From an uncultured Bacteroides sp. (GTDB lineage Bacteria > Bacteroidota > Bacteroidia > Bacteroidales > Bacteroidaceae): DNA of 64,000 nt. Made by a program: the position numbers and the translations under genes. Shown here piece after piece: positions 43,929-53,306 of this stretch (the first letter of the stretch is position 1; every line of letters begins with the position of its first letter). The DNA is taken from contig UQPQ01000004.1 of NCBI GenBank assembly GCA_900542985.1, forward strand, positions 22,692 to 86,691. The letters run 5' to 3'. The notes below the pieces were generated by a model. The model had not been told where the DNA came from and made no database searches. It saw only the letters and a program-made list of their open reading frames with translations.

Positions 43929-44253
43929 ATTTGTTTTTATGAGAGTACTCCGGCAAAGATAGTGAATTTTCTTTTTTGTTTGCAGGTAATATTTGTCTAT
44001 CTGCTTCACAGGAGAATATCCTCGGTAGAAGAATGGGGTAAAGTATTTTTTTTATATGGTATTCGTGGAAGCATAGGAGAAGGATATATATATTGTATAT
44101 GGGTAATGGAGTATCCAAATTGTAAGGTGTTATAAGGTGTAGTAAATATTTTGTGTTGAAAATTCTGTTAAAACAATATAATTTCTAGACTATTCCATGT
44201 TTGTCAATGAACATTCTGTTAAATTTGTTTCGACATAAACATGTTATTTATCT

Positions 44254-45555
44254 ATGGATGAAATTTTTATAATTATTGGACTTATCATTTTAAATGGAAT
44301 CTTTGCCATGTCTGAGGTGGCATTAATCTCTGCACGTAAATCACGACTTTCTACTGATGCAAAAAAAGGAAATAAAGCTGCTAATATAGCTTTGAAACTG
44401 GCTAACGAGCCTGACCGCTTTCTTTCAACCGTACAAATCGGTATTACTTTAATTGGAATTCTTACCGGTATCTATTCGGGAAATAAGATTGCAGTATCTT
44501 TGACCGATACAATGCTTGCATGGGGAGTGTCTGCTACTTATGCCTCTGCATTGGCACAAGGTGTGATTGTGGTTGTGGTGACCTATTTGACTATTATCTT
44601 CGGAGAACTGGTTCCTAAACGTATTGGATTAAGTGTTGCCGAAAAGGCTGCAAAACTGGTGTCCCGACCGATGAATGTTCTTTCGATTGTTGCTTCTCCT
44701 TTTGTGTGGTTGCTTTCAAAGAGTACTTCTGCCATGTTCAATTTATTGGGTATAAAGGATACGGACAGCAAAGTGACGGAAGAAGAAATTAAATCGATTA
44801 TACAGGAGGGTACAGAAGATGGAGAGGTACAGCCGGTAGAACAGGATATTGTGCAGCGTGTCTTTTTGTTGGGTGATTTGAAGATTGAATCAATCATGAC
44901 TCATAAAAACGACATTGTCTGGCTGGATACTGAAATGACTCCGGCAGAGGTGAAAGAAGTGGTACAAAGTGAACTGTATGAGTTTTACCCGATAGCAGAA
45001 GGCGATTTAGACCATGTCAAAGGAGTTGTCTTGCTGAAAGATTTGGTTCTTCATTTGTACAAACCCGATTTTGATCTTGCTTCATTAATCAGCGAACCTG
45101 TTTATTTTCACGAAGGTATGAATGTATATAAGGCGCTGGAACAGATGAAAATTCAGCGCGTTAGCCGTGCGCTGGTTTGTGATGAGTTTGGTGCTTGTAC
45201 CGGTATTATTACATTGAAAGATATTTTGGAAGGACTGGTTGGAACGATGGACAATGCAGAGGAAGAACCGGATATCATCAAGCGGGTAAATAAAGAGGGA
45301 TGGCTGGTAGAAGGACAATGTCCGTTTTATGATTTTCTATACTATTTTAACCGTTTGGATTTATTCGAGAATTCAGAATATAATACTGTGGGCGGACTTA
45401 TTCTTCAGCAGTTACAGCATATTCCGACGAGTGGAGAAACCATCGAATGGAATGGCTTTACGCTGGAGGTAGTAGATATGGATGGTGCTCGTATAGACAA
45501 GGTCCTTGTTACCACAACTCCAGTACGTGAAGACGAAGGAGACGAAGAAGCATGA
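44254..45555 (+). CDS. Hemolysin-family CNNM/CBS/CorC protein
   Basis: The 433-residue protein has a DUF21 (CNNM) membrane domain (about 1-190, LIILNGIFAMSEVALISARK), two CBS domains (about 205-325, IMTHKNDIVWLDTEMTPAEV, VSRALVCDEFGACTGIITLKD) and a CorC/HlyC domain (about 345-425). Relatives move or control Mg2+ or Co2+; the haemolysin name is historical. A 244-bp gap separates it from aroA and carries no clear promoter box. Confidence 0.9.
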   Translation: MDEIFIIIGLIILNGIFAMSEVALISARKSRLSTDAKKGNKAANIALKLANEPDRFLSTVQIGITLIGILTGIYSGNKIAVSLTDTMLAWGVSATYASALAQGVIVVVVTYLTIIFGELVPKRIGLSVAEKAAKLVSRPMNVLSIVASPFVWLLSKSTSAMFNLLGIKDTDSKVTEEEIKSIIQEGTEDGEVQPVEQDIVQRVFLLGDLKIESIMTHKNDIVWLDTEMTPAEVKEVVQSELYEFYPIAEGDLDHVKGVVLLKDLVLHLYKPDFDLASLISEPVYFHEGMNVYKALEQMKIQRVSRALVCDEFGACTGIITLKDILEGLVGTMDNAEEEPDIIKRVNKEGWLVEGQCPFYDFLYYFNRLDLFENSEYNTVGGLILQQLQHIPTSGETIEWNGFTLEVVDMDGARIDKVLVTTTPVREDEGDEEA

Positions 45556-45581
45556 GATATACTCATGCTTCCATATTAGTC

Positions 45582-47423
45582 TTATTTACTAGATTTATTC
45601 AGAAAACGGCGAATGACTTCTACAAAGTCTTTGCCGTATTTTTCTTTCTTGAACTCACCGATACCACTGATTTCTCCGAACGCTTCTATGGTAGTCGGCT
45701 TTGCAGAGGATAAGAGGTGAAGGGTCTTGTCGGACAACACAATGTAGGCCGGTATTGCCTGAGAGTCTGCCAACTTCTTTCGCAGCACACGTAATTCTTC
45801 GAACAGATATTCGTCTTCGTTTTCGAATACAGCCGGAGTAAGTACCGGTGCTTGTGGTTCTTGTATTTTGGTTTTCTTTTTTCCTTTTTTTGACTCTTGC
45901 CCCAGATGTTCCTCTCTTTTGATTACTACCAGTTGTGCCCGTTCTTTTCCAAACAGAACTTTTTTTCCTGCTTCTGTTATTTTCAAATGATTCTTTTCAT
46001 TGTAGGCCACTTCAAAATAACCGAGGTTTAGCATTTGGAGCAGATAGTCTTGCCAGTCGCGAGCAGGAATATCTCTTCCTACCCCATAAGTCTTCAGTTG
46101 GTCGTATTTCTTTTCAATGATTTCTTGCGTTGCGGCTCCTTTTAAAAGGTCAATTAAAGTGCTGATTCCGACTTGTTGGTCAGTACGAGCAATACCACTC
46201 AACGCTTTTTGTACGATGATGGTACCGTCAAACCGTTCAGGAGGATTCCGGCATACGTCACAATTACCACAATCGTGTGTCATCGTCTCTCCAAAGTAAT
46301 TCAGCAAAATACGACGTCGGCATATGTCTGCTTCAGCATATTGTTGCATACGGTTCAGCTTTTCCAAATTGATTTCCTGCTGATTACTTTCTGCTGCAAA
46401 CTTCGATAACATGACAATATCGCCGAACGAGTAGAAAAGCAGGGTGTCGCTGGGAAGTCCGTCTCTTCCGGCTCTTCCTATTTCCTGATAAAAGCTTTCA
46501 ATGCTTTTGGGCAAGTTGTAATGGATTACCCATCTGACGTTCGATTTGTCGATACCCATTCCAAAAGCAATCGTAGCACAGACCACTTGTACCCGGTCGT
46601 TGATGAAGTCATCTTGGGCAGCATCGCGTGCAGCAGTACTTAGTCCGGCATGATAGACAGCTGTCCGTATGCCTTGTGCTTCCAGTAAGTCGGCCACTTT
46701 CTCTGTATTGTTTCGGCTCATGCAGTAAATAATACCACTTTCGTTCTTATGTCGTCCGATAAAATCCAGAATCGTTCTGATTTTTTCTTTCTGCTGAAAT
46801 CCTCTTTTCACATCCAGACTCAGGTTGGGGCGGTCGAAAGATGATATGAATATTTGAGGATCTTTCATTGCCAGTTGTTGGATGATATCCTGCCGGGTGA
46901 TTTTGTCGGCTGTTGCAGTCAATGCAACAATCGGTACATGTGGAAATTGTTGGCGCAATGCTTTCAACTGCGTGTATTCCGGACGGAAATCATGTCCCCA
47001 TTGTGATATACAGTGAGCTTCATCAATAGCAAACAGTGAAATATTGATATCTTTCAGTAAGAAGTTCAATTCCGACATCAGTCTTTCCGGGGAAATATAA
47101 AGTAATTTTACCCTGCCTTGCATACATTCAAAGCGCAGGTTGGCATTTGTGGTTTCATCGTTAGTGCTGTTGAGTGCCCGGGCTATGATACCATTGGCTT
47201 GCAGTGCTTCTACCTGATCTTTCATCAGTGAAATAAGAGGTGATACCACTACTGTAGTTCCAGGCATAAGCAACGCCGGCAACTGATAGCAAATGGACTT
47301 TCCTCCTCCGGTAGGCATTAACACAAGCGTGTCTTTTTTACTTAAGATTCGGGTAATAATTTCTTCTTGTAGAGGACGGAAATGTGTGTATCCGAAATAT
47401 GCTTTTAAAGTCTTTAATATCAT
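45582..47423 (-). CDS. recQ: ATP-dependent DNA helicase RecQ
   Basis: The 613-residue superfamily 2 helicase has Walker A LMPTGGGKSICYQLP (about residue 36), the DEAH box FAIDEAHCISQWGHDFRPEY, and the QEIGRAGRDGLPSD arginine motif. A RecQ-type zinc site (CRRRILLNYFGETMTHDCGN, then CDVCRNPP) precedes the winged-helix region, and a C-terminal HRDC domain follows (LRVLRKKLADSQAIPAYIVL). It unwinds DNA in recombination repair. It converges with the hemolysin-family gene. Confidence 0.96.
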   Translation of the reverse strand: MILKTLKAYFGYTHFRPLQEEIITRILSKKDTLVLMPTGGGKSICYQLPALLMPGTTVVVSPLISLMKDQVEALQANGIIARALNSTNDETTNANLRFECMQGRVKLLYISPERLMSELNFLLKDINISLFAIDEAHCISQWGHDFRPEYTQLKALRQQFPHVPIVALTATADKITRQDIIQQLAMKDPQIFISSFDRPNLSLDVKRGFQQKEKIRTILDFIGRHKNESGIIYCMSRNNTEKVADLLEAQGIRTAVYHAGLSTAARDAAQDDFINDRVQVVCATIAFGMGIDKSNVRWVIHYNLPKSIESFYQEIGRAGRDGLPSDTLLFYSFGDIVMLSKFAAESNQQEINLEKLNRMQQYAEADICRRRILLNYFGETMTHDCGNCDVCRNPPERFDGTIIVQKALSGIARTDQQVGISTLIDLLKGAATQEIIEKKYDQLKTYGVGRDIPARDWQDYLLQMLNLGYFEVAYNEKNHLKITEAGKKVLFGKERAQLVVIKREEHLGQESKKGKKKTKIQEPQAPVLTPAVFENEDEYLFEELRVLRKKLADSQAIPAYIVLSDKTLHLLSSAKPTTIEAFGEISGIGEFKKEKYGKDFVEVIRRFLNKSSK

Positions 47424-47641
47424 GTTTTCTTTTCCGGTATTTCAAGCGGCAAAGATAAACTAATTTTTGTTGAATTATGCAATGTGTAGAAAGCAGAACT
47501 CTACCATGAAGTTTGCATAGTAAAGAAATAATGAAATAAAAATATCGCTTTTAAGTATTTTTGATGTCTAAATTAATTGCTAAATAAAAAAAACTTATCA
47601 AATTTGTACTACATAGCAAAAAATTAAATTAATAAAGACAG

Positions 47642-48106
47642 ATGAGAGACGAAACGAGTGTAATGGCAACGAATGAGGTTCTTGTGAAGAAACCTTATAA
47701 TTTGCGCGAAAAGAAGATTAAGGATGCCGCATATCGCAATATGATTAGGGCTGAGTTGGCAGATGAATTGTACGATAAAATTTTGCATATAATAGTGGTG
47801 CAAAAGAAGTACAAGGATGTGAATTTTTCGGCAAAAGATTTGGCGAAAGAGTTAAAAACAAATACCCGTTATTTATCGGCTGTTATAAATTCTCGTTTTG
47901 GTATGAATTATTCATGCTTGCTGAACGAATATCGTATAAAAGATGCATTGCATTTGTTGATTGATAAGCGCTATTTGGATAAGAATGTAGAAGAAATCAG
48001 TGCGATGGTAGGGTTTGCCAACCGCCAATCGTTTTATGCTGCATTCTATAAAAATGTAGGCGAAACACCCAATAGTTATCGTAAACGTAAATTGGAAAAC
48101 AAGTAA
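47642..48106 (+). CDS. AraC-type DNA-binding protein
   Basis: The 154-residue protein is almost only a DNA-binding domain: an AraC-type double helix-turn-helix from about residue 55 to 150 (FSAKDLAKELKTNTRYLSAV and VEEISAMVGFANRQSFYAAF, then YKNVGETPNSYRKRK). It lacks a ligand-binding domain. A later ATG at 47663 (MATNEVLVKK) is an alternative start. It lies alone, and its target genes are unknown. Confidence 0.85.
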   Translation: MRDETSVMATNEVLVKKPYNLREKKIKDAAYRNMIRAELADELYDKILHIIVVQKKYKDVNFSAKDLAKELKTNTRYLSAVINSRFGMNYSCLLNEYRIKDALHLLIDKRYLDKNVEEISAMVGFANRQSFYAAFYKNVGETPNSYRKRKLENK

Positions 48107-48138
48107 TATATAATTTATATAATTGTAAATCAGAACAG

Positions 48139-48196
48139 AACGAAGAATTTTGTGTACATCATACGTTTATGTATACAGGATTCTTCGTTTTTTGTT
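48139..48196 (+). terminator. Terminator after the AraC-type gene
   Basis: AACGAAGAAT (48139-48148) pairs with ATTCTTCGTT (48180-48189), followed by TTTTGTTTT. The inner part can pair further (TGTGTACAT with ATGTATACA). Confidence 0.8.
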
Positions 48197-48233
48197 TTAA
48201 TTTGTTCTTGTAGGTAATTTGAAATGATAAAGT

Positions 48234-50192
48234 ATGGAACAAAATTCTTTTAATTATACAGTGGAACAGTTTGCAGACTTGCAGTTGTTGAGGTATCGGG
48301 TAAATGGGTTTGAAGAGCTTTCATTGCCGCGTAAACAACTGATTTATTATTTGTCGCAAGCTGCTTTGGAGGGAAGAGATATTCTGTTCGATCAGAATGG
48401 TAAATATAATCTGCAAATTCGTCGTCTGTTGGAAGCTATATACCTTCATTATGAAGGTGAACGTTCTACTTCCGAATTTCAGGCTTTGGAAGTATATCTG
48501 AAGCGGGTTTGGTTTGCCAACGGTATTCATCACCATTATGCTTGTGATAAATTTATACCCGAATTTTCTGCAGCTTATTTACGTAGTCTGATCGATTCGT
48601 TAGACAGTTCTGTATTGCCCTTGGAAGAAGGAGAAAGCATAGACGAACTTTGTCATAAATTATTCCCGGTGATATTCGACCCTTCGGTGATGCCTAAACG
48701 AGTGAATCAGGCCGATGGGGAAGATTTGATTCTGACTTCTGCTGCCAATTATTATGAAGGAGTAACCCAACAGGAAGCAGAAGAGTTTTATGCTAGTCAG
48801 AAGTTGGCAGACGATGAAGAACCGGTAATGTACGGTATGAATAGCCGGCTGGTAAAAAAAGACGGAGTCGTGCAGGAAGAAGTATGGAAGATAGGAGGTA
48901 TGTATTCCGCAGCTTTAGAGAAGATTGTATATTGGCTGGAGAAAGCTATGGATGTGGCAGAAAACGATACGCAGAAAGAAGTGATTCGTTTGCTGATAGA
49001 ATTCTATCATACTGGTGATTTGAAGACATTCGATCGTTATTCTATCCAATGGCTTAAAGATACATCTTCGCTTGTCGATTTCGTAAACGGATTTATTGAA
49101 AGCTATGGCGATCCGCTGGGGATGAAAGCCAGTTGGGAGTCGATTGTAAACTTTAAAGACCTTGAAGCAACTCGCCGTACAGAGACAATCAGTGAGAATG
49201 CACAGTGGTTTGAAGACCATTCACCGGTAGACGCCCGTTTCAAGAAAGAACAAGTCAAAGGAGTGTCTGCTAAAGTTATCACAGCCGCAATGCTGGCGGG
49301 GGATCTGTATCCGGCTTCGGCTATTGGTATCAATTTGCCTAATTCCAACTGGATACGTAGTGTGCATGGTTCGAAATCGGTTACAATTGGTAACCTGACA
49401 GAAGCATACAATAAAGCAGCGCATGGCAATGGATTCCGTGAAGAATTTGTATACGGTCCGGAAGAACTCAGGCTGCTGGAAACGTATGCAGATATTACCG
49501 ATGATTTGCATACCGACTTGCACGAATGTCTTGGACATGGTTCGGGAAAGCTTTTACCCGGTGTCGATCCGGATGCCTTGAAAGCACATGGCTCAACCAT
49601 AGAAGAAGCACGTGCCGATTTGTTCGGTCTGTATTATCTGCCCGATGCCAAGATGGTAGAATTGGGATTGGTCCCCGATGCGGATGCTTATAAGGCAGAA
49701 TATTATTCGTATATGATGAACGGTCTGATGACACAATTTGTACGTATTGAGCCTGGATGTACGGTAGAAGAAGCACACATGCGTAACCGTCAACTCATCG
49801 CACGTTGGGCATTGGAGCAGGGACGTGAAGAACGGGTAGTGGAAATGGTAGTACGTGATGGAAAGACTTATGTAAAAATAAATGATTACTGCAAACTGCG
49901 TATGCTGTTCGGTAAGCTTCTTGCCGAAATTCAGCGTATCAAGAGCGAAGGCGATTACGAAGCAGCCCGTATGCTGGTAGAAAATTATGCCGTGAAAGTA
50001 GATGCAGTGCTGCATGCAGAGGTACTGGAACGCTATCGCAAACTGCATTTGGCTCCGTATAAAGGTTTTGTGAATCCAGTTTATACACCGGTATTGGATG
50101 CCGAAGGCAATATTACCGATGTAAAGGTTACTTACGGGGAAGGCTATGCCGAACAGATGTTACGCTATAGCCGCGAATATTCAAATTTATAA
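48234..50192 (+). CDS. Dipeptidyl-peptidase III family metallopeptidase (M49)
   Basis: The 652-residue zinc peptidase removes dipeptides from the N-terminus of short peptides. The M49 zinc motif is HECLGH (near residue 429) with the second motif EEARAD (near residue 456); the Glu residues and His form the metal site. There is no signal peptide, so it is expected in the cytosol. The family is also found in B. thetaiotaomicron. The next gene starts 22 bp later and may be co-transcribed. Confidence 0.9.
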   Translation: MEQNSFNYTVEQFADLQLLRYRVNGFEELSLPRKQLIYYLSQAALEGRDILFDQNGKYNLQIRRLLEAIYLHYEGERSTSEFQALEVYLKRVWFANGIHHHYACDKFIPEFSAAYLRSLIDSLDSSVLPLEEGESIDELCHKLFPVIFDPSVMPKRVNQADGEDLILTSAANYYEGVTQQEAEEFYASQKLADDEEPVMYGMNSRLVKKDGVVQEEVWKIGGMYSAALEKIVYWLEKAMDVAENDTQKEVIRLLIEFYHTGDLKTFDRYSIQWLKDTSSLVDFVNGFIESYGDPLGMKASWESIVNFKDLEATRRTETISENAQWFEDHSPVDARFKKEQVKGVSAKVITAAMLAGDLYPASAIGINLPNSNWIRSVHGSKSVTIGNLTEAYNKAAHGNGFREEFVYGPEELRLLETYADITDDLHTDLHECLGHGSGKLLPGVDPDALKAHGSTIEEARADLFGLYYLPDAKMVELGLVPDADAYKAEYYSYMMNGLMTQFVRIEPGCTVEEAHMRNRQLIARWALEQGREERVVEMVVRDGKTYVKINDYCKLRMLFGKLLAEIQRIKSEGDYEAARMLVENYAVKVDAVLHAEVLERYRKLHLAPYKGFVNPVYTPVLDAEGNITDVKVTYGEGYAEQMLRYSREYSNL

Positions 50193-50213
50193 TGCGCTTT
50201 TAAAAGAAAAACT

Positions 50214-50882
50214 ATGGCAGATGTACATGAAACAATAAAAGATATAAAGTCGAAATTCCGTTTGTTTATGAACGGGGTAATTTCGCAAAGCATGCGTGAG
50301 AAAGGTTTGGGATACAAACTGAATTTCGGTATAGAGTTTCCCCGTATCAAGGAGATTGCTGCTGCTTACGAACCCAATCATGAAGTAGCTCAGGCTTTGT
50401 GGAAAGAGAATATCCGCGAATGTAAGATTCTGGCAGGATTATTGCAGCCGGTAGATTCTTTTTGTCCGGAGATAGCAGATATCTGGATAGAAGACATGCA
50501 CTATCCGGAATTGGCAGAATATACTGTAATGAATCTTTTCCAGCGTTTGCCTTACGCGTCGGAGGTGGTATTCCGTTGGATGGCCGATGAACGTGAGTAC
50601 TTCCAGTTATGCGGCTTCCTGCTGATGGCCCGTCTGTTGATGAAAGGTCAGAAACTCAACGAGCGGGCAGAGGCCGAATTCCTGGATCAGGCATTTACGG
50701 CTTTGGAAGGAGATATCGTAAGTGTGCAGAAGGCCGCAGCATTGGCCTTGTGCAAGTTTGCATTGCAGTCGAAAGACAATGCACGCAAAATGGGTAAACC
50801 TTTGCAGGCCCTGCTAAAGTCGGAGAAAGAGAATGTACGGTTGCTGGCTGGTGAAATCAGATTGGAGATAGAATATTTATAA
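50214..50882 (+). CDS. DNA alkylation repair (AlkD-like) protein
   Basis: The 222-residue protein is helical, with HEAT-like repeats. KLNFGIEFPRIKEIAAAY and LWKENIRECKILAGLL, then WIEDMHYPELAEYTVMNLFQ, match the Bacteroidetes branch of the AlkD/AlkC-type alkylation repair proteins. These flip or recognise damaged bases, but the active residues of true AlkD glycosylases were not confirmed here. It follows the M49 peptidase gene by 21 bp. Confidence 0.75.
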   Translation: MADVHETIKDIKSKFRLFMNGVISQSMREKGLGYKLNFGIEFPRIKEIAAAYEPNHEVAQALWKENIRECKILAGLLQPVDSFCPEIADIWIEDMHYPELAEYTVMNLFQRLPYASEVVFRWMADEREYFQLCGFLLMARLLMKGQKLNERAEAEFLDQAFTALEGDIVSVQKAAALALCKFALQSKDNARKMGKPLQALLKSEKENVRLLAGEIRLEIEYL

Positions 50883-50911
50883 ATAATCTTTCCCAATTAC
50901 ATAAAAAAGGC

Positions 50912-50919
50912 TATCTTTG
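50912..50919 (+). promoter_or_regulatory. -7 box before the Fur-type gene
   Basis: TATCTTTG fits TAnnTTTG. It overlaps the TTG at 50917, which argues that the real start of the gene is the ATG at 50941. The -33 position holds TCTTTC, an imperfect TTTG. Confidence 0.5.
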
Positions 50920-50940
50920 ACGGCTGAACGGATTACTCAG

Positions 50941-51402
50941 ATGGAAGAGGATATAAGAGATAAGGCAAAGCAGATTCTGACAGAATACCTGCAAAAGAAC
51001 GGGCATCGAAAGACACCTGAACGATATGCTATACTCGATACCATTTATACCATCAAGGGACATTTCGATATTGATGAGCTATATTATCATATGGCAGAGA
51101 AAGAAAAGTTCCGTGTAAGCCGTGCTACCCTCTATAATACGATTATTCTTTTGATCGATGCCGGTCTGGTTATCAAACATCAGTTTGGCAATACTTCCCA
51201 GTACGAACGTTCGTACAACAATGAAACCCACCATCACATGATATGCACTTCGTGCGGCAAGGTCTCGGAGTTTGAAGACGAGGCTTTAAAGCAGGTAATA
51301 GCACAAACCCGTATGAAAGGGTTTCATGCACAACATTATTCGTTGTATATTTACGGACTCTGCAGTAAGTGTATGGGAGCCAGACGTAAAAAAAGTAAGT
51401 AA
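50941..51402 (+). CDS. Fur family transcriptional regulator
   Basis: The 153-residue protein starts at the ATG at 50941; an upstream TTG at 50917 is open but lies inside a promoter box. A winged-helix N-terminus (KTPERYAILDTIYTIKGHFD and RVSRATLYNTIILLIDAGLV) precedes a metal site with HHHMICTSCGKVSEFED and CSKCMG near the end (two Cys pairs). Fur proteins sense iron, zinc or peroxide; which one cannot be told. The purA gene follows after 23 bp. It may also regulate the metal transporter permease, but no operator was found. Confidence 0.93.
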   Translation: MEEDIRDKAKQILTEYLQKNGHRKTPERYAILDTIYTIKGHFDIDELYYHMAEKEKFRVSRATLYNTIILLIDAGLVIKHQFGNTSQYERSYNNETHHHMICTSCGKVSEFEDEALKQVIAQTRMKGFHAQHYSLYIYGLCSKCMGARRKKSK

Positions 51403-51425
51403 GAATTATAAAATAAAGAGAAATC

Positions 51426-52697
51426 ATGAAAGTAGATGTCTTGTTAGGTTTACAATGGGGCGACGAAGGCAAAGGTAAAGTAGTCGACGTATTGACTCCC
51501 CGCTACGATGTGGTAGCCCGTTTCCAGGGTGGTCCGAATGCCGGTCATACACTTGAGTTCGAAGGTCAGAAATATGTACTTCGTTCTATTCCTTCGGGTA
51601 TTTTCCAGGGAGATAAAGTGAACATTATCGGTAATGGCGTAGTACTTGATCCTGCTTTGTTCAAGGCTGAAGCCGAAGCGCTCGAAGCAAGTGGCCATCC
51701 ACTGAAAGAACGTTTACATATTTCGAAGAAAGCACATCTGATTTTGCCTACTCACCGTGTATTGGATGCTGCTTACGAAGCTGCCAAAGGTGCATCGAAG
51801 GTAGGTACAACAGGTAAGGGTATCGGTCCTACTTATACAGATAAAGTGAGCCGTAACGGTTTGCGTGTAGGTGATATCTTGCATAATTTCGAAGCAAAAT
51901 ATGCAGCTGCAAAGGCACGCCATGAACAGATTCTGAAGAGTCTGAATTATGAATACGATATTACTGAAGTGGAAAAACAGTGGATGGAAGGTATCGAATA
52001 CCTGCGTCAGTTCCCCTTGGTAGACAGCGAACACGAAATCAACAACCTGTTGAAAGAAGGAAAGAGCGTGTTGTGCGAAGGTGCACAGGGTACAATGCTG
52101 GATGTAGACTTCGGTTCTTATCCGTTTGTAACTTCTTCTAATACCATCTGTGCAGGAGCTTGTACCGGATTGGGATTAGGTCCTAACAAGATTGGTGAGG
52201 TATATGGTATCATGAAGGCATACTGCACCCGTGTAGGAGCAGGTCCGTTCCCTACAGAACTGTTCGATGAAACCGGAAAGACAATCCGTGATTTGGGTCA
52301 CGAATACGGAGCTGTAACCGGACGTGAACGTCGTTGTGGTTGGGTAGACTTGGTCGCTTTGCGTTATTCTATCATGGTGAACGGAGTTACTCAGCTGATT
52401 TTGATGAAGAGCGATGTGTTGGATGGTTTCGATACAATCAAGGCTTGTGTAGCTTACAAGGTGAATGGAGAAGAAATCGATTACTTCCCATACGATATCA
52501 CTGAAGGTGTAGAACCTGTATATGTAGAAATGCCAGGATGGAAGACCGACATGACTAAGATGACCAGTGAAGATGAATTCCCTGAAGAATTCAATGCATA
52601 CATCTCATTCTTGGAAGAACAGTTGGGTACACCTATTAAGATTGTTTCTGTAGGTCCCGACCGTGCACAGACTATCGAACGTTATACAGAAGAGTAA
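51426..52697 (+). CDS. purA: Adenylosuccinate synthase
   Basis: The 423-residue protein makes adenylosuccinate from IMP, GTP and aspartate. It starts VDVLLGLQWGDEGKGKVVDV (GTP-binding loop), with KVGTTGKGIGPTYTDKVSRN and the GAQGTMLDVDFGSYPFVTSS segment, then TGRERRCGWVDLVAL. purB, which uses its product, is at 2021 in this window. A terminator follows at 52727. Confidence 0.97.
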   Translation: MKVDVLLGLQWGDEGKGKVVDVLTPRYDVVARFQGGPNAGHTLEFEGQKYVLRSIPSGIFQGDKVNIIGNGVVLDPALFKAEAEALEASGHPLKERLHISKKAHLILPTHRVLDAAYEAAKGASKVGTTGKGIGPTYTDKVSRNGLRVGDILHNFEAKYAAAKARHEQILKSLNYEYDITEVEKQWMEGIEYLRQFPLVDSEHEINNLLKEGKSVLCEGAQGTMLDVDFGSYPFVTSSNTICAGACTGLGLGPNKIGEVYGIMKAYCTRVGAGPFPTELFDETGKTIRDLGHEYGAVTGRERRCGWVDLVALRYSIMVNGVTQLILMKSDVLDGFDTIKACVAYKVNGEEIDYFPYDITEGVEPVYVEMPGWKTDMTKMTSEDEFPEEFNAYISFLEEQLGTPIKIVSVGPDRAQTIERYTEE

Positions 52698-52726
52698 ACA
52701 GACTTTATAGTCTTTAAATAAGGGAT

Positions 52727-52769
52727 AAGCCCGGCAAATATCCGTATGGATGTATGCCGGGCTTTTTAT
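52727..52769 (+). terminator. Terminator after purA
   Basis: AAGCCCGGCA (52727-52736) pairs with TGCCGGGCTT (52755-52764), followed by TTTATTTT. Confidence 0.85.
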
Positions 52770-52840
52770 TTTGTGGCTTTTGGATGGATATATGAAGGAT
52801 TTAGCACAGAGGAATAATGAGATCTGTCGGAGGCTTTAAT

Positions 52841-52924
52841 CGCCGTCGTTGAATGCAGAGTTGCCGTCGTTGGATATATAATCAGCGTTGTCGGTTGTAC
52901 AGCCGACGTCGTCGTCTTGAATTT
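52841..52924. repeat. 84-bp element of four 21-bp units (copy 4)
   Basis: Units start at 52841, 52862, 52883 and 52904. Unit 3 ends TGTCGGTTGTACAGC, and unit 2 has decayed to TGGATATATAAT. It lies about 70 bp past the purA terminator, in the intergenic stretch that also holds the small RNA candidate at 53028. Confidence 0.86.
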
Positions 52925-53027
52925 ACGAATGGAAGGATAGATTTATATCTATGGTAGTGAATGCTTTTCTTGCTGATAAACTGGGTTAAAGAATACCGGT
53001 AAAAGAAGTCTGTTTACAAAAGGGCAT

Positions 53028-53089
53028 AAAAAAAGGAGTACCGCTGTACTCCAACCTTTGTTAACCTTAAATCTAATACTATGAAAAAC
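53028..53089 (-). ncRNA. Candidate short RNA, about 62 nt
   Basis: Read leftward: start near 53089 (after the promoter at 53096-53126), then a core GTATTAGATTTAAGGTTAAC, then a stem GGAGTAC with GTACTCC (53052-53035) and TTTTTTT (53034-53028). A complete promoter, about 60 nt, and an intrinsic terminator make a free-standing small RNA. The core resembles the repeated motif of the larger candidate at 29634. It may belong to a described Bacteroides RNA family such as Bacteroidales-1 or FopS, which I cannot check. Confidence 0.65.
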
Positions 53090-53095
53090 ACAGTG

Positions 53096-53126
53096 CAAAG
53101 GTACGGACTTTCGGCTTATCTGCAAA
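53096..53126 (-). promoter_or_regulatory. Promoter of the short RNA
   Basis: Read leftward: TTTG (53126-53123), a 19-base spacer, TACCTTTG (53103-53096), an exact Bacteroidetes consensus. Confidence 0.75.
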
Positions 53127-53270
53127 TAAAAGCTCAATAAAATGCTGTTTTATAACACTATTTAAGAAGCATAAATTTCCTTTTACTAAAATGCAGAGGA
53201 AAATGATGTGTGAATTGTCTCCGTGTCTGAAAAAAAGGACGTTAGCATATCAATCCTCAGATAAAAATTA

Positions 53271-53278
53271 TAACTTTG
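53271..53278 (+). promoter_or_regulatory. -7 box before the ABC-F gene
   Basis: TAACTTTG fits TAnnTTTG, 29 bp before the ATG at 53307. No good -33 box. Confidence 0.45.
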
Positions 53279-53306
53279 CCAACACTTTGTAAAGAAATTG
53301 AAGCCC

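Noticed and set aside
10978..52924. The 21-bp repeats as a CRISPR array
   Set aside because: Units are adjacent with no spacers, only four per locus, and no cas genes are present.
53081..53140. Rightward leader peptide starting MKNTVQRYGL (19 residues)
   Set aside because: The same bases are explained better by the leftward promoter (53096-53126) and the start of the leftward RNA. No rightward promoter is present.
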